Source: Rhodovastum atsumiense
Lineage (GTDB): Bacteria > Pseudomonadota > Alphaproteobacteria > Acetobacterales > Acetobacteraceae
NCBI RefSeq assembly: GCF_937425535.1
Contig: NZ_OW485601.1
Span: 4,385,501-4,449,500, forward strand
Direction: 5' to 3'
DNA: 64,000 nucleotides
In this document: one piece after another, positions 27,290 through 36,230 of the stretch
How positions within the stretch are numbered: the first letter of the stretch is position 1
Layout: the number at the start of each line of letters is the position of its first letter
The notes under the pieces: model-generated
The model's input: the letters and a program-made list of their open reading frames with translations, nothing else
Database searches by the model: none
What the model was told of the DNA's origin: nothing
Program-made: the position numbers and the translations under genes

Positions 27290-29581
27290 TCAGCCGCGTT
27301 CCGGCGCCACGTCCTCCAGCCGCGCGGCGATGCCGCGCAGCATGGCAGGCACGTCCGCGCCCGGGCAGGGGGCGCTGAAGACATGGCCCTGCGCCTCGTC
27401 GCAGCCGATCCGGCGGACGTGGCGCAACTGCTCGGCGGTGTCGACACCCTCGGCGGTGGTGCCGAAATCGAGGCTGCGGGCCAGGGTGACGATGGCCTGC
27501 ATGATCGATTCGGCGACGTTGGAGGTGCCGAGGCTGCCGACGAAGCTGCGGTCGATCTTGACCCGGTCGAGCGGAAGGGTGTGCAGCGTGCCGAGCGAGA
27601 AGGTGCCGGTGCCGAAATCATCCAGCGCCACCCGCACCCCCAGGCCGCGGATCCGCCCGAGCGCCGCCGCGACGCCCGCGTCACCGCCGCCGATGACGGC
27701 CTCGGTGACCTCCAGCTCCAGCCGCGCCGGCGCCAGCCCGGTCTCCCTGAGCGCGGCGGCGATGCTGCCGGCGAGGGCGTCGCCGCGGAACCGGGCGAGC
27801 GCGCAGTGCACGGCGACGCCGAGGCCGTCGGGCCAGAGCATCGCATCGGCACAGGCCCGGCGCAGCACCCACTCGCTCACCGTGCCGCTCAGGCCGGCAT
27901 CCTCGAGTGCCGCGATGAAGCCCTCGGGGGCGAGCAGGCCCCGCACGGGATGGCGCCAGCGCAGCAGCGCCTCCAGCCGCACCACCCGGGTCGTTTCCAC
28001 CGCGACGATCGGCTGGTAGTGCAGTTCGAACTCGCCACGGTCGAGGGCACCGCGCAGCTCCGCCTCCAGGCTGCGCCGCGCCTGCAGGCGCTGCTCCATC
28101 TCCGGCTCGAAGCGGCAGAAGCGGCCGCGCCCGCTTTCCTTGGCGCGATACAGCGCGAGATCGGCCTGGCGCATCAGCCGGTCCGGCAGGCTGCCATCCG
28201 CGGGGGCGAAGGCGGCGCCGATGCTGACGCCGATCACCGCCTGCCGGCCGTCGATCGGATAGGGGGCGCCGACCGTGCCGATCAGCCGCGTCGCGATCAG
28301 CTCCACGTCGGCATGGCATTGCGCGCGCGGCAGCAGGATGGCGAATTCGTCGCCGCCGAGCCGGGCCACGGTGTCGATCTCGCGCAGGCAGGCCTGGATG
28401 CGCTCGGCGACCATGCAGAGCAGCCGGTCGCCGGTGGCGTGGCCGCGCGTGTCGTTGACCGCCTTGAACCCGTCGAGGTCGAGGCACAGCAGCACGAACG
28501 GCTCGCCGCGGCCCAGCCGCGCCACCGCGGCTTCCATCCGCTCGCGGAACATGGCGCGGTTGGGCAGGCCGGTGAGGCTGTCGTGGCGGGCCATGTGGGT
28601 GATGCGCGCCTCGTCGCGGCGGCGCTCGGTGACGTCCTCGCAGGTGACCACCCAGCCGCCATCGGCCAGCGCCTGGCGCGACACCGCGACGGCGCGGCCG
28701 GCGCGCGTGGTCAGCAGCCCCTCCGCCCAGCCCGGCCCGGAGGCTCCGGCCCCGACCCAGTCCTCGGCCTGCACCTCGCAGCGCGCCGCCACCTCGGCTT
28801 CCGTCATGCCGGGCGAGAGGCTGTCCGGGGGCAGGGCGAAGGCGTCGTGGAAGCGGCGGTTGACCAGTTGCAGCCGCCCTTCCGCGTCGTACAGCGCCAG
28901 CCCCTGCTTCATGTTGCCGAGCGTCACCGCGAGCCGCCCCGCCAGCGCGTCCTTGGCGCGCGCAACCGAGGCCAACGCGAGCAGGTCGCCGAAATGCCGC
29001 TGGATCAGCGAGGCCAGGGCGATGATGTAGAGCAGCACCAGCCCGGCGATGCTCCAGCAGCCGACCTCGGCCGCGCCAAGGGCGAGCGGCAGCAGCCAGG
29101 CGACCACCTGCAGCAGGGCGAAGCGCGGGGTGGCGGCGTTGCGCGAGCCGGCGCCGCTGGCGGTGGCGAGCGCCACCACCGTCACCAGCAGCCGCAGCGG
29201 CTCGTCGCCCTCCTGGGTGATGCCGAGATAGCTGAAGCCGCCGCCGAGCCCCGCCCAGAGCCCGCCGACCAGGCAATAATCACGGGTGGCGGCGAGGATG
29301 CCACGCGGCAGCCCGGCCTCGTGGCTGGCCCGCAGGCGCCGCAGCACCACCAGCCGCGCCGTCACGGCGGCGAGGTTGGCGACCAGGAACAGCCAGGGCC
29401 AGGCGGCGTCGATCCGGGCCACGGCGATGCCGCAGAGCAGCAGCAGGGCGAAATGCGCCAGCACCAGCGAGGCGGTGCGCTGCAGCAGCGGCAGGGCGAG
29501 CTGCACCTGCACGGCATCGGGCGGTGGCGGCCGCGGCCCGTGGAACCAGAATGCCAGTGGGAACGAAGGGACGGCTGGCAT
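27290..29581 (-). CDS. Membrane PAS-GGDEF-EAL protein with altered EAL site
   Basis: Predicted inner-membrane c-di-GMP enzyme of 763 residues. About six hydrophobic segments (about 20-190) form an N-terminal MASE-like sensor. A PAS domain (about 205-305) and a GGDEF domain follow; GGDEF is intact (about 409) with an REID inhibitory site. In the EAL domain (EAL about 537) the usual Asn metal ligand in the VNxSP motif is His (VAVHCAL, about 592) and the EGVE motif reads EGVD; DDFGTG, KID and QG are kept. This suggests a cyclase-dominant protein with weakened or lost phosphodiesterase activity. It is a tandem paralogue of the next minus-strand gene. The ATG at 29581 is preferred to an upstream TTG at 29605. 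Confidence 0.9.
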   Translation of the reverse strand: MPAVPSFPLAFWFHGPRPPPPDAVQVQLALPLLQRTASLVLAHFALLLLCGIAVARIDAAWPWLFLVANLAAVTARLVVLRRLRASHEAGLPRGILAATRDYCLVGGLWAGLGGGFSYLGITQEGDEPLRLLVTVVALATASGAGSRNAATPRFALLQVVAWLLPLALGAAEVGCWSIAGLVLLYIIALASLIQRHFGDLLALASVARAKDALAGRLAVTLGNMKQGLALYDAEGRLQLVNRRFHDAFALPPDSLSPGMTEAEVAARCEVQAEDWVGAGASGPGWAEGLLTTRAGRAVAVSRQALADGGWVVTCEDVTERRRDEARITHMARHDSLTGLPNRAMFRERMEAAVARLGRGEPFVLLCLDLDGFKAVNDTRGHATGDRLLCMVAERIQACLREIDTVARLGGDEFAILLPRAQCHADVELIATRLIGTVGAPYPIDGRQAVIGVSIGAAFAPADGSLPDRLMRQADLALYRAKESGRGRFCRFEPEMEQRLQARRSLEAELRGALDRGEFELHYQPIVAVETTRVVRLEALLRWRHPVRGLLAPEGFIAALEDAGLSGTVSEWVLRRACADAMLWPDGLGVAVHCALARFRGDALAGSIAAALRETGLAPARLELEVTEAVIGGGDAGVAAALGRIRGLGVRVALDDFGTGTFSLGTLHTLPLDRVKIDRSFVGSLGTSNVAESIMQAIVTLARSLDFGTTAEGVDTAEQLRHVRRIGCDEAQGHVFSAPCPGADVPAMLRGIAARLEDVAPERG

Positions 29582-29751
29582 TGCGGTTCGTCGGGCCCTG
29601 GGCAATCCACTCGGGGAAATTTGTTGGGCGATTAATCCGTCTTCTGGAGTCGTCGCAAGGAAAGATCGCCTGTTTGTTGAAGATCGTCATGCAAATTCGC
29701 GTGAAAGCCAGATTTTTAACGGGCGATATGGGAATATTATCGATTTATTAT

Positions 29752-32139
29752 TTATTCCTGGGCGCGGCCATAAGGCCTCGACAGGTGGATCCATGTCTCC
29801 AGAAGTGTGTATTCGTGGATCCGCCGCAGCATCGCCGGCACTTCCTCGTTCGGGCGCGGCGCGGCGAAGAGATGGCCCTGGATCTCGTCACAGCCGAGCC
29901 GGCGCAGGTGGTGCAACTGCTCCGGCGTCTCCACGCCCTCGGCGATGCTGACCAGGCCCAGGCTGCGGGCCAGGGTGACGATGGCCCGCACGATCGAGGC
30001 CGAGGCGTGCGAGCTGTCGAGGCCGACGACGAAGGACCGGTCGATCTTGAGCTTGTCGAGCGGGAAGTGGCGCAGGTAGCTCAGCGAGGAATAGCCGGTG
30101 CCGAAATCATCCAGCGCCACCCGGATCCCGGAGGCGCGCAGCCGGTGCAGGGTGGCGAGGATGGCGGCGTCGTCGGTGAGGATCGCCGCCTCGGTGATCT
30201 CGAGGTCCAGCCGCGCCGCCGGCAGCCGCGATTCCGCCAGCGCCGCCTCGACCTCCGCCACCAGCGTCCCGCTGCGGAACTGCGCGGGCGAGACATTGAC
30301 GGCGACCCGCACCGAAGCAGGCCAGCCCGCGGCATCGGCGCAGGCGGTGCGCAATGCCCAGGCGCCGACCGGGGCGATCAGCCCGGTTTCCTCGAGCACA
30401 CTGATGAAGCTGCCGGGCGGCACCAGGTCACGCCCGGGGCGGCGCCAGCGCAGCAGCGCCTCGAAGCAGACCTCCGGCGGGGTCGTGAGGCTGACGATCG
30501 GCTGGTAGTGCAGTTCGAACTCGCCGCGGCCGAGGGCGCCGCGCAGGTCGGCCTCCAGGCTCTGCCGCACCCGCAGGCGCCGCTCCATCTCCGGCTCGAA
30601 GCGACGGTAGCAGCCGCGCCCGCTCTCCTTGGCCCGGTACAGCGCCATGTCGGCCTGCCGCATCAGACTGTCCGGGCTGGCGGCGCCGGCGGGGGCGAAG
30701 GCGGCGCCGATGCTGGCGCCGACCACAAGCTGCCGCCCGTCGATGCCGCAGGGCAGCCCGATCACGCGGATCAGCAGGTGCGCGATCAGCTCCGTCGCCG
30801 CGGGGCATTTCACGCCGGGCATCAGGATCGCGAACTCGTCGCCGCCGAGCCGGGCCACGGTGTCGGCCTCGCGCAGGCAGGCGCTGATGCGCCCGGCGAC
30901 CAGGCAGAGCAGCCGGTCGCCGGTGGCGTGGCCGAGCGTGTCGTTGACCGCCTTGAACCCGTCGAGGTCGAGATACAGCAGCACGAAGGGCTCGCCCCCA
31001 CCAAGCCGCGCCACCGCCTGTTCCATGCGCTCGGCGAACAGGGCGCGGTTGGGCAGGCCGGTGAGGCTGTCGTGGCGCGCCATGTGGGCGATGCGGGCCT
31101 CGTCGCGGCAGCGTCCGGTGACGTCCTCGCAGGTCACCACCCAGCCGCCATCCTCCAGCGCCTCGCACGCCAGGGCGACGACGCGGCCGTCATGCGTGGC
31201 CAGCCGGCCCTCGGGCCGGCCGGGCCCGGATCCTGGTCCGGGGGCGGCCGGCGCGTCCTGCCCGGGCACGCCGCAGCGCGCGGTTACCTCGGCTTCGGTC
31301 ATGCCGGGGACGAGGTCGTCCGGGGCCAGGCCGAAGGCCTCGTGGAAGCGGCGGTTGACCAGTTGCAGCCGCCCTGCGGCGTCGTACAGCGCCAGTCCCT
31401 GCTTCATGTTGCCGAGCGCCACCGCCAGCCGCCCCGCCAGCGCGTCCTTGGCGCGCTCGGCGGCGATCAGGGCGAGCATGTGCCGGAAATGCCTCCGGAC
31501 GATGAGATCGAGCACGGCGGCGTAGAGCAGCGCAAGCAGGGTGATGCCCCAGTAGTCCGGGCCGGAGATGGCGGTGCCCGCGACCACCGGCAGCAGCCAT
31601 CCAACGATCTGCAGCAACGCGTAGCGCGGCGTGCCGGCGGCGCGCGAGGCAGTGCCGCCGGCGATGCCGAAGGCCTGCGCGATCGCAAGCAGCCGCATCA
31701 CCTCGTCCTCGGAGCCCAGCAGGCACAGGCTGCCGAACAGGCCGTTGAGGCCGACCCACACCAGGCCGACGGCGAAATAAGGGCGGCTGGCCGCCAGCAT
31801 GTCGCGCGGGCGGCCACCCGCGGGGCTCGCCCGCAACCGCTGCAGCCGCCGCAGCGTCAGCAGCCGGGCGAGGATCAGGATGAGATTGCCGGCAAGGAAC
31901 CATGCCGGCCAGGCCGCCTCGATCCGGGCCACCCCGATGCAGCCGAGCAGGACGGAGGCGAGATGGGCGAGGATCAGCGAGGCGACATGGTCCAGCAGCG
32001 GTGCCAGCAGTTGCACCCGCTGCTCTTCGGACAATGGTCCGTCCGGCCCGGTCCCGCGGAATGTCGCCGGGAACGGAGAAAAGGCCGGCCAGCCGCGGCC
32101 CTGCCCGGCCGGCGCATCCCGGGTCGTTCTGCTTTGCAT
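29752..32139 (-). CDS. Membrane PAS-GGDEF-EAL protein, intact motifs
   Basis: Predicted inner-membrane bifunctional c-di-GMP enzyme of 795 residues, built like its tandem neighbour: MASE-like hydrophobic region (about 35-210), PAS (about 225-325), GGDEF (about 330-490, GGDEF near 432 with a READ inhibitory site) and EAL (about 535-785, EAL near 560). The catalytic motifs NVSP, DLEITE, DDFGTG, KID, AEGVE and QG are intact, unlike in the neighbour. The two share long near-identical blocks (for example KDALAGRLAV and the PAS core NMKQGLALYD), so they arose by duplication. The start at 32139 (ATG encoding MQSRTT) is chosen because longer readings run into an unrelated low-complexity leader. Confidence 0.92.
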   Translation of the reverse strand: MQSRTTRDAPAGQGRGWPAFSPFPATFRGTGPDGPLSEEQRVQLLAPLLDHVASLILAHLASVLLGCIGVARIEAAWPAWFLAGNLILILARLLTLRRLQRLRASPAGGRPRDMLAASRPYFAVGLVWVGLNGLFGSLCLLGSEDEVMRLLAIAQAFGIAGGTASRAAGTPRYALLQIVGWLLPVVAGTAISGPDYWGITLLALLYAAVLDLIVRRHFRHMLALIAAERAKDALAGRLAVALGNMKQGLALYDAAGRLQLVNRRFHEAFGLAPDDLVPGMTEAEVTARCGVPGQDAPAAPGPGSGPGRPEGRLATHDGRVVALACEALEDGGWVVTCEDVTGRCRDEARIAHMARHDSLTGLPNRALFAERMEQAVARLGGGEPFVLLYLDLDGFKAVNDTLGHATGDRLLCLVAGRISACLREADTVARLGGDEFAILMPGVKCPAATELIAHLLIRVIGLPCGIDGRQLVVGASIGAAFAPAGAASPDSLMRQADMALYRAKESGRGCYRRFEPEMERRLRVRQSLEADLRGALGRGEFELHYQPIVSLTTPPEVCFEALLRWRRPGRDLVPPGSFISVLEETGLIAPVGAWALRTACADAAGWPASVRVAVNVSPAQFRSGTLVAEVEAALAESRLPAARLDLEITEAAILTDDAAILATLHRLRASGIRVALDDFGTGYSSLSYLRHFPLDKLKIDRSFVVGLDSSHASASIVRAIVTLARSLGLVSIAEGVETPEQLHHLRRLGCDEIQGHLFAAPRPNEEVPAMLRRIHEYTLLETWIHLSRPYGRAQE

Positions 32140-32261
32140 CTGCAACAAATAAGGCCTGGCACGGGAAATTGCCAGGAGGCCGCGGCGGCCTGCGATGGCG
32201 GATTGCGCTGCGCTGGTCAGCCCTGCACATGCCCTTGCGACTGAAGACATGAGGACCCGCC

Positions 32262-32507
32262 ATGCAGGACCAGCCCCCATCGCGTGACCGCGATCCCGCC
32301 ACGACCGGCGAGGAGGACACGGCGGCCGGGCGCCCGGCGCGCGGGCAGCCCGGACGGCACCGGCCGATCGACCTGGTCGGGGTGCTGACGATCGGCTTCC
32401 TGCTGTTGCTGCTGGCCGGCGGCTGGCTGCTGTACCCGCAATTCGCCGCCTATATGCGGGTGCAGGATTGCCTTGCCTCGTTCCGCACCCCCTCGGCCTG
32501 CCGCTGA
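32262..32507 (+). CDS. Small single-pass membrane protein, unknown
   Basis: Not recognised. It is 81 residues. A hydrophilic, charged N-terminus (about 1-36) is followed by one strong membrane helix (about 38-60, VGVLTIGFLLLLLAGGWLLY) and a short C-terminal tail with two Cys. GAGG lies 8 bases before the ATG. It sits alone between a GGDEF-EAL gene on the other strand and the galactonate operon. It is probably real given the ribosome-binding site and clean topology. Confidence 0.55.
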   Translation: MQDQPPSRDRDPATTGEEDTAAGRPARGQPGRHRPIDLVGVLTIGFLLLLLAGGWLLYPQFAAYMRVQDCLASFRTPSACR

Positions 32508-32573
32508 AAGAGCCACAGGCCGGGGCCATCCACCCGTTCCATGACCGCGTGCCCGGACGGAATGACACGTGAC

Positions 32574-32592
32574 TAACCCATAATATGGGTTA
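32574..32592. promoter_or_regulatory. Perfect palindrome, probable IclR operator
   Basis: TAACCCAT and ATGGGTTA form a perfect inverted repeat around AAT, 12 bases upstream of a -35-like TTGACA and about 60 bases before the IclR start codon. The size and symmetry fit an IclR-family binding site. Autoregulation is inference. Confidence 0.5.
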
Positions 32593-32604
32593 ATATCTCA
32601 CATA

Positions 32605-32632
32605 TTGACACGGCTTCGGGCCCGGCTAGGGT
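32605..32632 (+). promoter_or_regulatory. Putative promoter of the galactonate operon
   Basis: A perfect -35 TTGACA (32605-32610) and a weak -10 TAGGGT (32627-32632) are 16 bases apart, just downstream of the palindrome and just upstream of the ribosome-binding site GGAGG at 32639-32643. Confidence 0.4.
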
Positions 32633-32651
32633 TCGCACGGAGGCATGACCG

Positions 32652-33440
32652 ATGGACGACAAAACCATCCCCGGCGCGCAGACATTGTTCCGTGGCCTCG
32701 CGGTGATCGAGGCGGTCGCCGCCGGGGCGCGCACCCTGGCTTCCATCGGCGGCGCGATCGGCTGCACCCGCAGCACCACCCAGCGCCTGGCCAGCGCGCT
32801 GCTGCAGGCCGGCTACCTGCGCAACGACCCGGGCCGGGGCTACGTGCTCGGCCCCAAGCTGATCCAGTTCGGCTTCCAGGCGCGCGAACAGATGCCGCTC
32901 GCCGCCATCGCCCGGCCGCATCTGGAAGCCCTGGCCGCGCGGACGGAGGACACGGTGCATCTGGGCATCCCCGAAGGCAGCGAGGTGCTCTATCTCGACA
33001 AGCTGCCGGGACAGCGCGGCCTGGAGATGCGCAGCCGCGTCGGCCATCGCATGCCGATCGCGCTGACCGGCGTCGGCAAGGCGCTGATGCTCGACATGGA
33101 CGCGGCCGAATGGCGCCGGCTGTACGATGTCGGGCTGCACCATCCGGGCAGCCGCGGCACGCCGCTGCCCTGGCCGGAATACCGTGCGCGCATGGAAGGC
33201 TACCGCGCCGCCGGCGCCACCATCGATCTCGCCGAGAACGAGATCGGCATCCATTGCGTCGCCGCCCCGGTGCGCGATGCCGGGGGCGGCATCGTCGCCG
33301 CCATCAGCGTGGCCAGTGCCGCGCCCTACATGTCCGAGGCCCGCATGCAAAGCCTGGTTCCCGATGTCATCGCCGCCGCCCGCGCGGTGTCCCGCGAGCT
33401 TGGCTGGAAAGTGGGCACCACCGGACAGGACGCGGCGTGA
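32652..33440 (+). CDS. IclR-family regulator of the galactonate operon
   Basis: Predicted transcription factor of 262 residues. An N-terminal winged helix (about 10-72, with GAIGCTRSTTQRLASALLQAGYL) is followed by an IclR effector-binding domain (about 85-255) with the HLGIPEGSEVLYLDKLPG and CVAAPVRDAGGGIVAAISV blocks. It is the first gene of a co-directional set, and its stop overlaps the dgoK start by one base (TGATG). It probably responds to galactonate or its keto-deoxy product. E. coli uses a GntR-type regulator (DgoR) instead, so the control logic differs. The palindrome upstream of its promoter suggests autoregulation. Confidence 0.93.
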   Translation: MDDKTIPGAQTLFRGLAVIEAVAAGARTLASIGGAIGCTRSTTQRLASALLQAGYLRNDPGRGYVLGPKLIQFGFQAREQMPLAAIARPHLEALAARTEDTVHLGIPEGSEVLYLDKLPGQRGLEMRSRVGHRMPIALTGVGKALMLDMDAAEWRRLYDVGLHHPGSRGTPLPWPEYRARMEGYRAAGATIDLAENEIGIHCVAAPVRDAGGGIVAAISVASAAPYMSEARMQSLVPDVIAAARAVSRELGWKVGTTGQDAA

Positions 33441-34396
33441 TGACGAACCTCGTCGCCCCGTCCCTGGTCGCGCTCGACTGGGGCACGTCGTCGCTGCGCG
33501 CCTACCTGCTCGGGCCGGATGGCGCGGTGCTCGACCGCCGGGCCGGGCCATGGGGAATCATGCAGGTCCAGGCAGGCGATTTCGCCGGCGCCTTCGCCAC
33601 GGTCACGGCGGCGTGGCAGGCGCGCTGGCCGGAGCTGCCGGCGCTGGCGAGCGGCATGATCGGCAGCGCCCAGGGCTGGGTGGAGGCGCCCTACCTGGAA
33701 TGCCCCGCCGGCGCCGGCGAACTCGCCCACGCCTTGGTCGCGGTGCCGGGCACGCGGCTGCTGCTGGTGCCCGGCGTCGCGCAATGGGGCGCGACGCCCA
33801 ATGTCATGCGCGGGGAAGAGACGCAGATCGCCGGGGCGCTGGCACTGCGCGCTGAGCTGCACGCCTCCTGCCGCATCGTGCTGCCCGGCACCCATTCGAA
33901 ATGGGTCACCGTCACCGACGGCCGCATCCGGCACTTCACCACCTACATGACCGGCGAGCTGTTCGCGGTGCTGCGCGGCCATTCCATCCTCGGCCGCCTC
34001 GCCGCGGGAGAGGGCGCGCCCGAAGCCGAGGCCGCCGCCGCTGCCTTCGCCCGCGGCCTGCTCGCCGCGCGCGATGCGCCGGGCGGTATCGCGCCGCTGC
34101 TGTTCTCGGCCCGCGCGCTGGTGCTGGCGGGCGCGTTGCGCGCGGCGGAAAGCCTTGATTACCTCTCGGGATTGTTGATCGGCGACGAATTGCGCACCGC
34201 CCTGGCTGCGCCGCCGGAGACCGCCGGGCCGCTGGCGCTGGTGGGCGATGCCGCGCTGTGCGACCGCTATGCGCGGGCGATCGCCCTGTTCGGCGGTCCC
34301 GATCCGATCGTCCTCGGCGACACCGCCACGTCCGGGCTGTGGCGCATCGCCCGCGACGCCGGGCTCGTCGCCCCTTCCGCATCCTGCCAGGAGTGA
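33440..34396 (+). CDS. dgoK: 2-dehydro-3-deoxygalactonokinase
   Basis: Predicted DgoK, which phosphorylates 2-dehydro-3-deoxy-D-galactonate with ATP in the DeLey-Doudoroff galactose pathway. It is 318 residues, the expected length. It opens with the sugar-kinase phosphate loop ALDWGTSSLRAYLL and keeps the family's SGMIGSAQGW, RGEETQIAGAL, LPGTHSKWV and HFTTYMTGELFAVL blocks. The start codon overlaps the regulator stop. The aldolase for its product follows after 7 bases, so kinase and aldolase are translated from one message. Confidence 0.93.
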   Translation: MTNLVAPSLVALDWGTSSLRAYLLGPDGAVLDRRAGPWGIMQVQAGDFAGAFATVTAAWQARWPELPALASGMIGSAQGWVEAPYLECPAGAGELAHALVAVPGTRLLLVPGVAQWGATPNVMRGEETQIAGALALRAELHASCRIVLPGTHSKWVTVTDGRIRHFTTYMTGELFAVLRGHSILGRLAAGEGAPEAEAAAAAFARGLLAARDAPGGIAPLLFSARALVLAGALRAAESLDYLSGLLIGDELRTALAAPPETAGPLALVGDAALCDRYARAIALFGGPDPIVLGDTATSGLWRIARDAGLVAPSASCQE

Positions 34397-34403
34397 CCTG
34401 CCG

Positions 34404-35042
34404 ATGTCGTTGCAGACCTACATGGACCGCCTGCCGCTGATCGCCATCCTGCGCGGCGTCACCCCGGAGGAGGTGGAGCCGATCGGACAGGCCCTGGCCG
34501 ATGCGGGCTTCGCCATCATCGAGGTGCCGCTGAATTCGCCGCGCCCGCTGGAGAGCATCGCCCGGCTGCACCGGATCTTCGGCGAGAGCGTGCTGGTCGG
34601 CGCCGGCACCGTCACCCGTCCGGAGGACGCGGCGGCGGTGGCGGCGGCGGGCGGGCGCATCGCCGTCATGCCGCATGCCGATACCGCGGTGATCCGCGCC
34701 GCCAAGGCCGCGGGGATGGCCTGCACCCCCGGCATCGCCACCCCCACCGAAGGCTTCGCTGCCCTCGCGGCCGGCGCCGACGCGCTGAAGCTGTTCCCGG
34801 CCGAACTGATGGGCCCGCCGGTGCTGAAGGCCCTGCGCAGCGTCTTTCCGAAAGGCACCGCCTTCCTGCCGGTGGGCGGCATCACGCCGGACACCATGCA
34901 TCCCTATCTCGCCGCCGGGGCCGCCGGTTTCGGCCTCGGCTCGGCACTGTATCAGCCCGGATTCGATGCAGCCGCGGTCGCCGCCCGCGCCCGCGCCTTC
35001 GTCGCGTCCTGGCAAAGCCTGCGGGCGGCGCCCGCCGCCTGA
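34404..35042 (+). CDS. dgoA: 2-dehydro-3-deoxy-6-phosphogalactonate aldolase
   Basis: Predicted class I aldolase splitting 2-dehydro-3-deoxy-6-phosphogalactonate into pyruvate and glyceraldehyde 3-phosphate. It is 212 residues, the normal length for the KDPG/KDPGal family. LPLIAILRG at the N-terminus, catalytic Glu40 in [13 protein letters not shown], the Schiff-base Lys129 in ALKLFPAE and the VGGITP phosphate-binding segment are present. Similarity to DgoA is closest around LNSP and the GLGSALY end. AGGAG overlaps the dgoK stop and serves the ATG at 34404; longer in-frame readings run back into dgoK. Confidence 0.93.
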   Translation: MSLQTYMDRLPLIAILRGVTPEEVEPIGQALADAGFAIIEVPLNSPRPLESIARLHRIFGESVLVGAGTVTRPEDAAAVAAAGGRIAVMPHADTAVIRAAKAAGMACTPGIATPTEGFAALAAGADALKLFPAELMGPPVLKALRSVFPKGTAFLPVGGITPDTMHPYLAAGAAGFGLGSALYQPGFDAAAVAARARAFVASWQSLRAAPAA

Positions 35043-35068
35043 CGACCCACACGCAAGGGACCCGGACC

Positions 35069-36223
35069 ATGGCCATGAAGATCACCCGGCTCACCACCTA
35101 CGTGGTGCCGCCGCGATGGCTGTTCCTGAAGATCGAAACCGATGCCGGCATCACCGGCTGGGGCGAGCCCGTGCTGGAAGGCCGCGCCCACACCGTGGCC
35201 GCGGCGGTGGACGAGCTGTCCGACTACCTGGTCGGCAAGGATCCGTTCCGCATCGAGGATCACTGGACGATCATGTACCGCGCCGGCTTCTATCGCGGCG
35301 GCGGCATCCACATGAGCGCGATCGCCGGCATCGACCAGGCGCTGTGGGACATCAAGGGCAAGGCGCTCGGCCAGCCGGTGCACCAGTTGCTGGGCGGGCA
35401 GTTGCGTGACCGCATCCGCGTCTATTCCTGGATCGGCGGCGACCGTCCGGCCGACACCGCCAACGCGGCGCGCGAGGTGGCGGCACGCGGCTTCACCGCC
35501 ATCAAGATGAATGGCACCGAGGAACTGCAGTTCATCGACAGCCACGCCAGGATCGACGCCGTGCTGGAGCGCGTCGGCGCGATCCGCGAGGCGATGGGCC
35601 CGCATTTCGGCATCGCCGTCGACTTCCACGGCCGCGTGCACCGGCCAATGGCCAAGGTGCTGGCCAAGGAACTGGAGCCCTTCAAGCTGACCTTCATCGA
35701 GGAGCCGGTGCTGAGCGAGCACGCGGAGGCGCTGAAGGAAATCGCCAACCACACCAGCACCCCGATCGCGCTGGGCGAGCGGCTGTTCTCGCGCTGGGAC
35801 TTCAAGCGCATCCTGCACGAGGGCTACGTCGACATCATCCAGCCCGATCCCTCGCACGCCGGCGGCATCACCGAGACGCGCAAGATCGCGGCCATGGCCG
35901 AGGCGTACGACATCGCGCTGGCACTGCATTGCCCGCTTGGGCCGATCGCGCTGGCCGCCAACCTGCAGCTCGACGCGGTATGCTACAACGCCTTCATCCA
36001 GGAACAAAGCCTGGGCATCCACTACAACCGCACCAACGACCTGCTCGACTACCTGGTCGATCCCTCGGTCTTCGCCTATCACGACGGCCATGTGGCGATC
36101 CCGCAGGGGCCGGGCCTGGGCATCGAGATCAACGAGGACTTCGTAAAGCGCCAGGCCGCCATCGGGCATCGCTGGCGCAACCCGGTCTGGCGCCATGCCG
36201 ACGGCAGCTTCGCGGAGTGGTGA
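35069..36223 (+). CDS. dgoD: D-galactonate dehydratase
   Basis: Predicted enolase-superfamily dehydratase converting D-galactonate to 2-dehydro-3-deoxy-D-galactonate. It is 384 residues, matching E. coli DgoD (382) with an offset of two. The metal ligand Asp185 and catalytic His187 (VDFHGR) are present, with the following ligands in IEEPV and ALGERL and the second catalytic His287 in LHCPLGP. These are the residues that mark galactonate dehydratases rather than other superfamily members. It is preceded by AAGGGA and lies 26 bases after the aldolase. The enzyme supplies the substrate of the kinase encoded upstream. Confidence 0.95.
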   Translation: MAMKITRLTTYVVPPRWLFLKIETDAGITGWGEPVLEGRAHTVAAAVDELSDYLVGKDPFRIEDHWTIMYRAGFYRGGGIHMSAIAGIDQALWDIKGKALGQPVHQLLGGQLRDRIRVYSWIGGDRPADTANAAREVAARGFTAIKMNGTEELQFIDSHARIDAVLERVGAIREAMGPHFGIAVDFHGRVHRPMAKVLAKELEPFKLTFIEEPVLSEHAEALKEIANHTSTPIALGERLFSRWDFKRILHEGYVDIIQPDPSHAGGITETRKIAAMAEAYDIALALHCPLGPIALAANLQLDAVCYNAFIQEQSLGIHYNRTNDLLDYLVDPSVFAYHDGHVAIPQGPGLGIEINEDFVKRQAAIGHRWRNPVWRHADGSFAEW

Positions 36224-36230
36224 GACGGCG

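Noticed and set aside
27254-32244. Two long plus-strand open frames (793 and 906 codons) opposite the tandem GGDEF-EAL genes.
   Set aside because: Both repeat the same low-complexity shadow pattern caused by the duplicated genes on the other strand.
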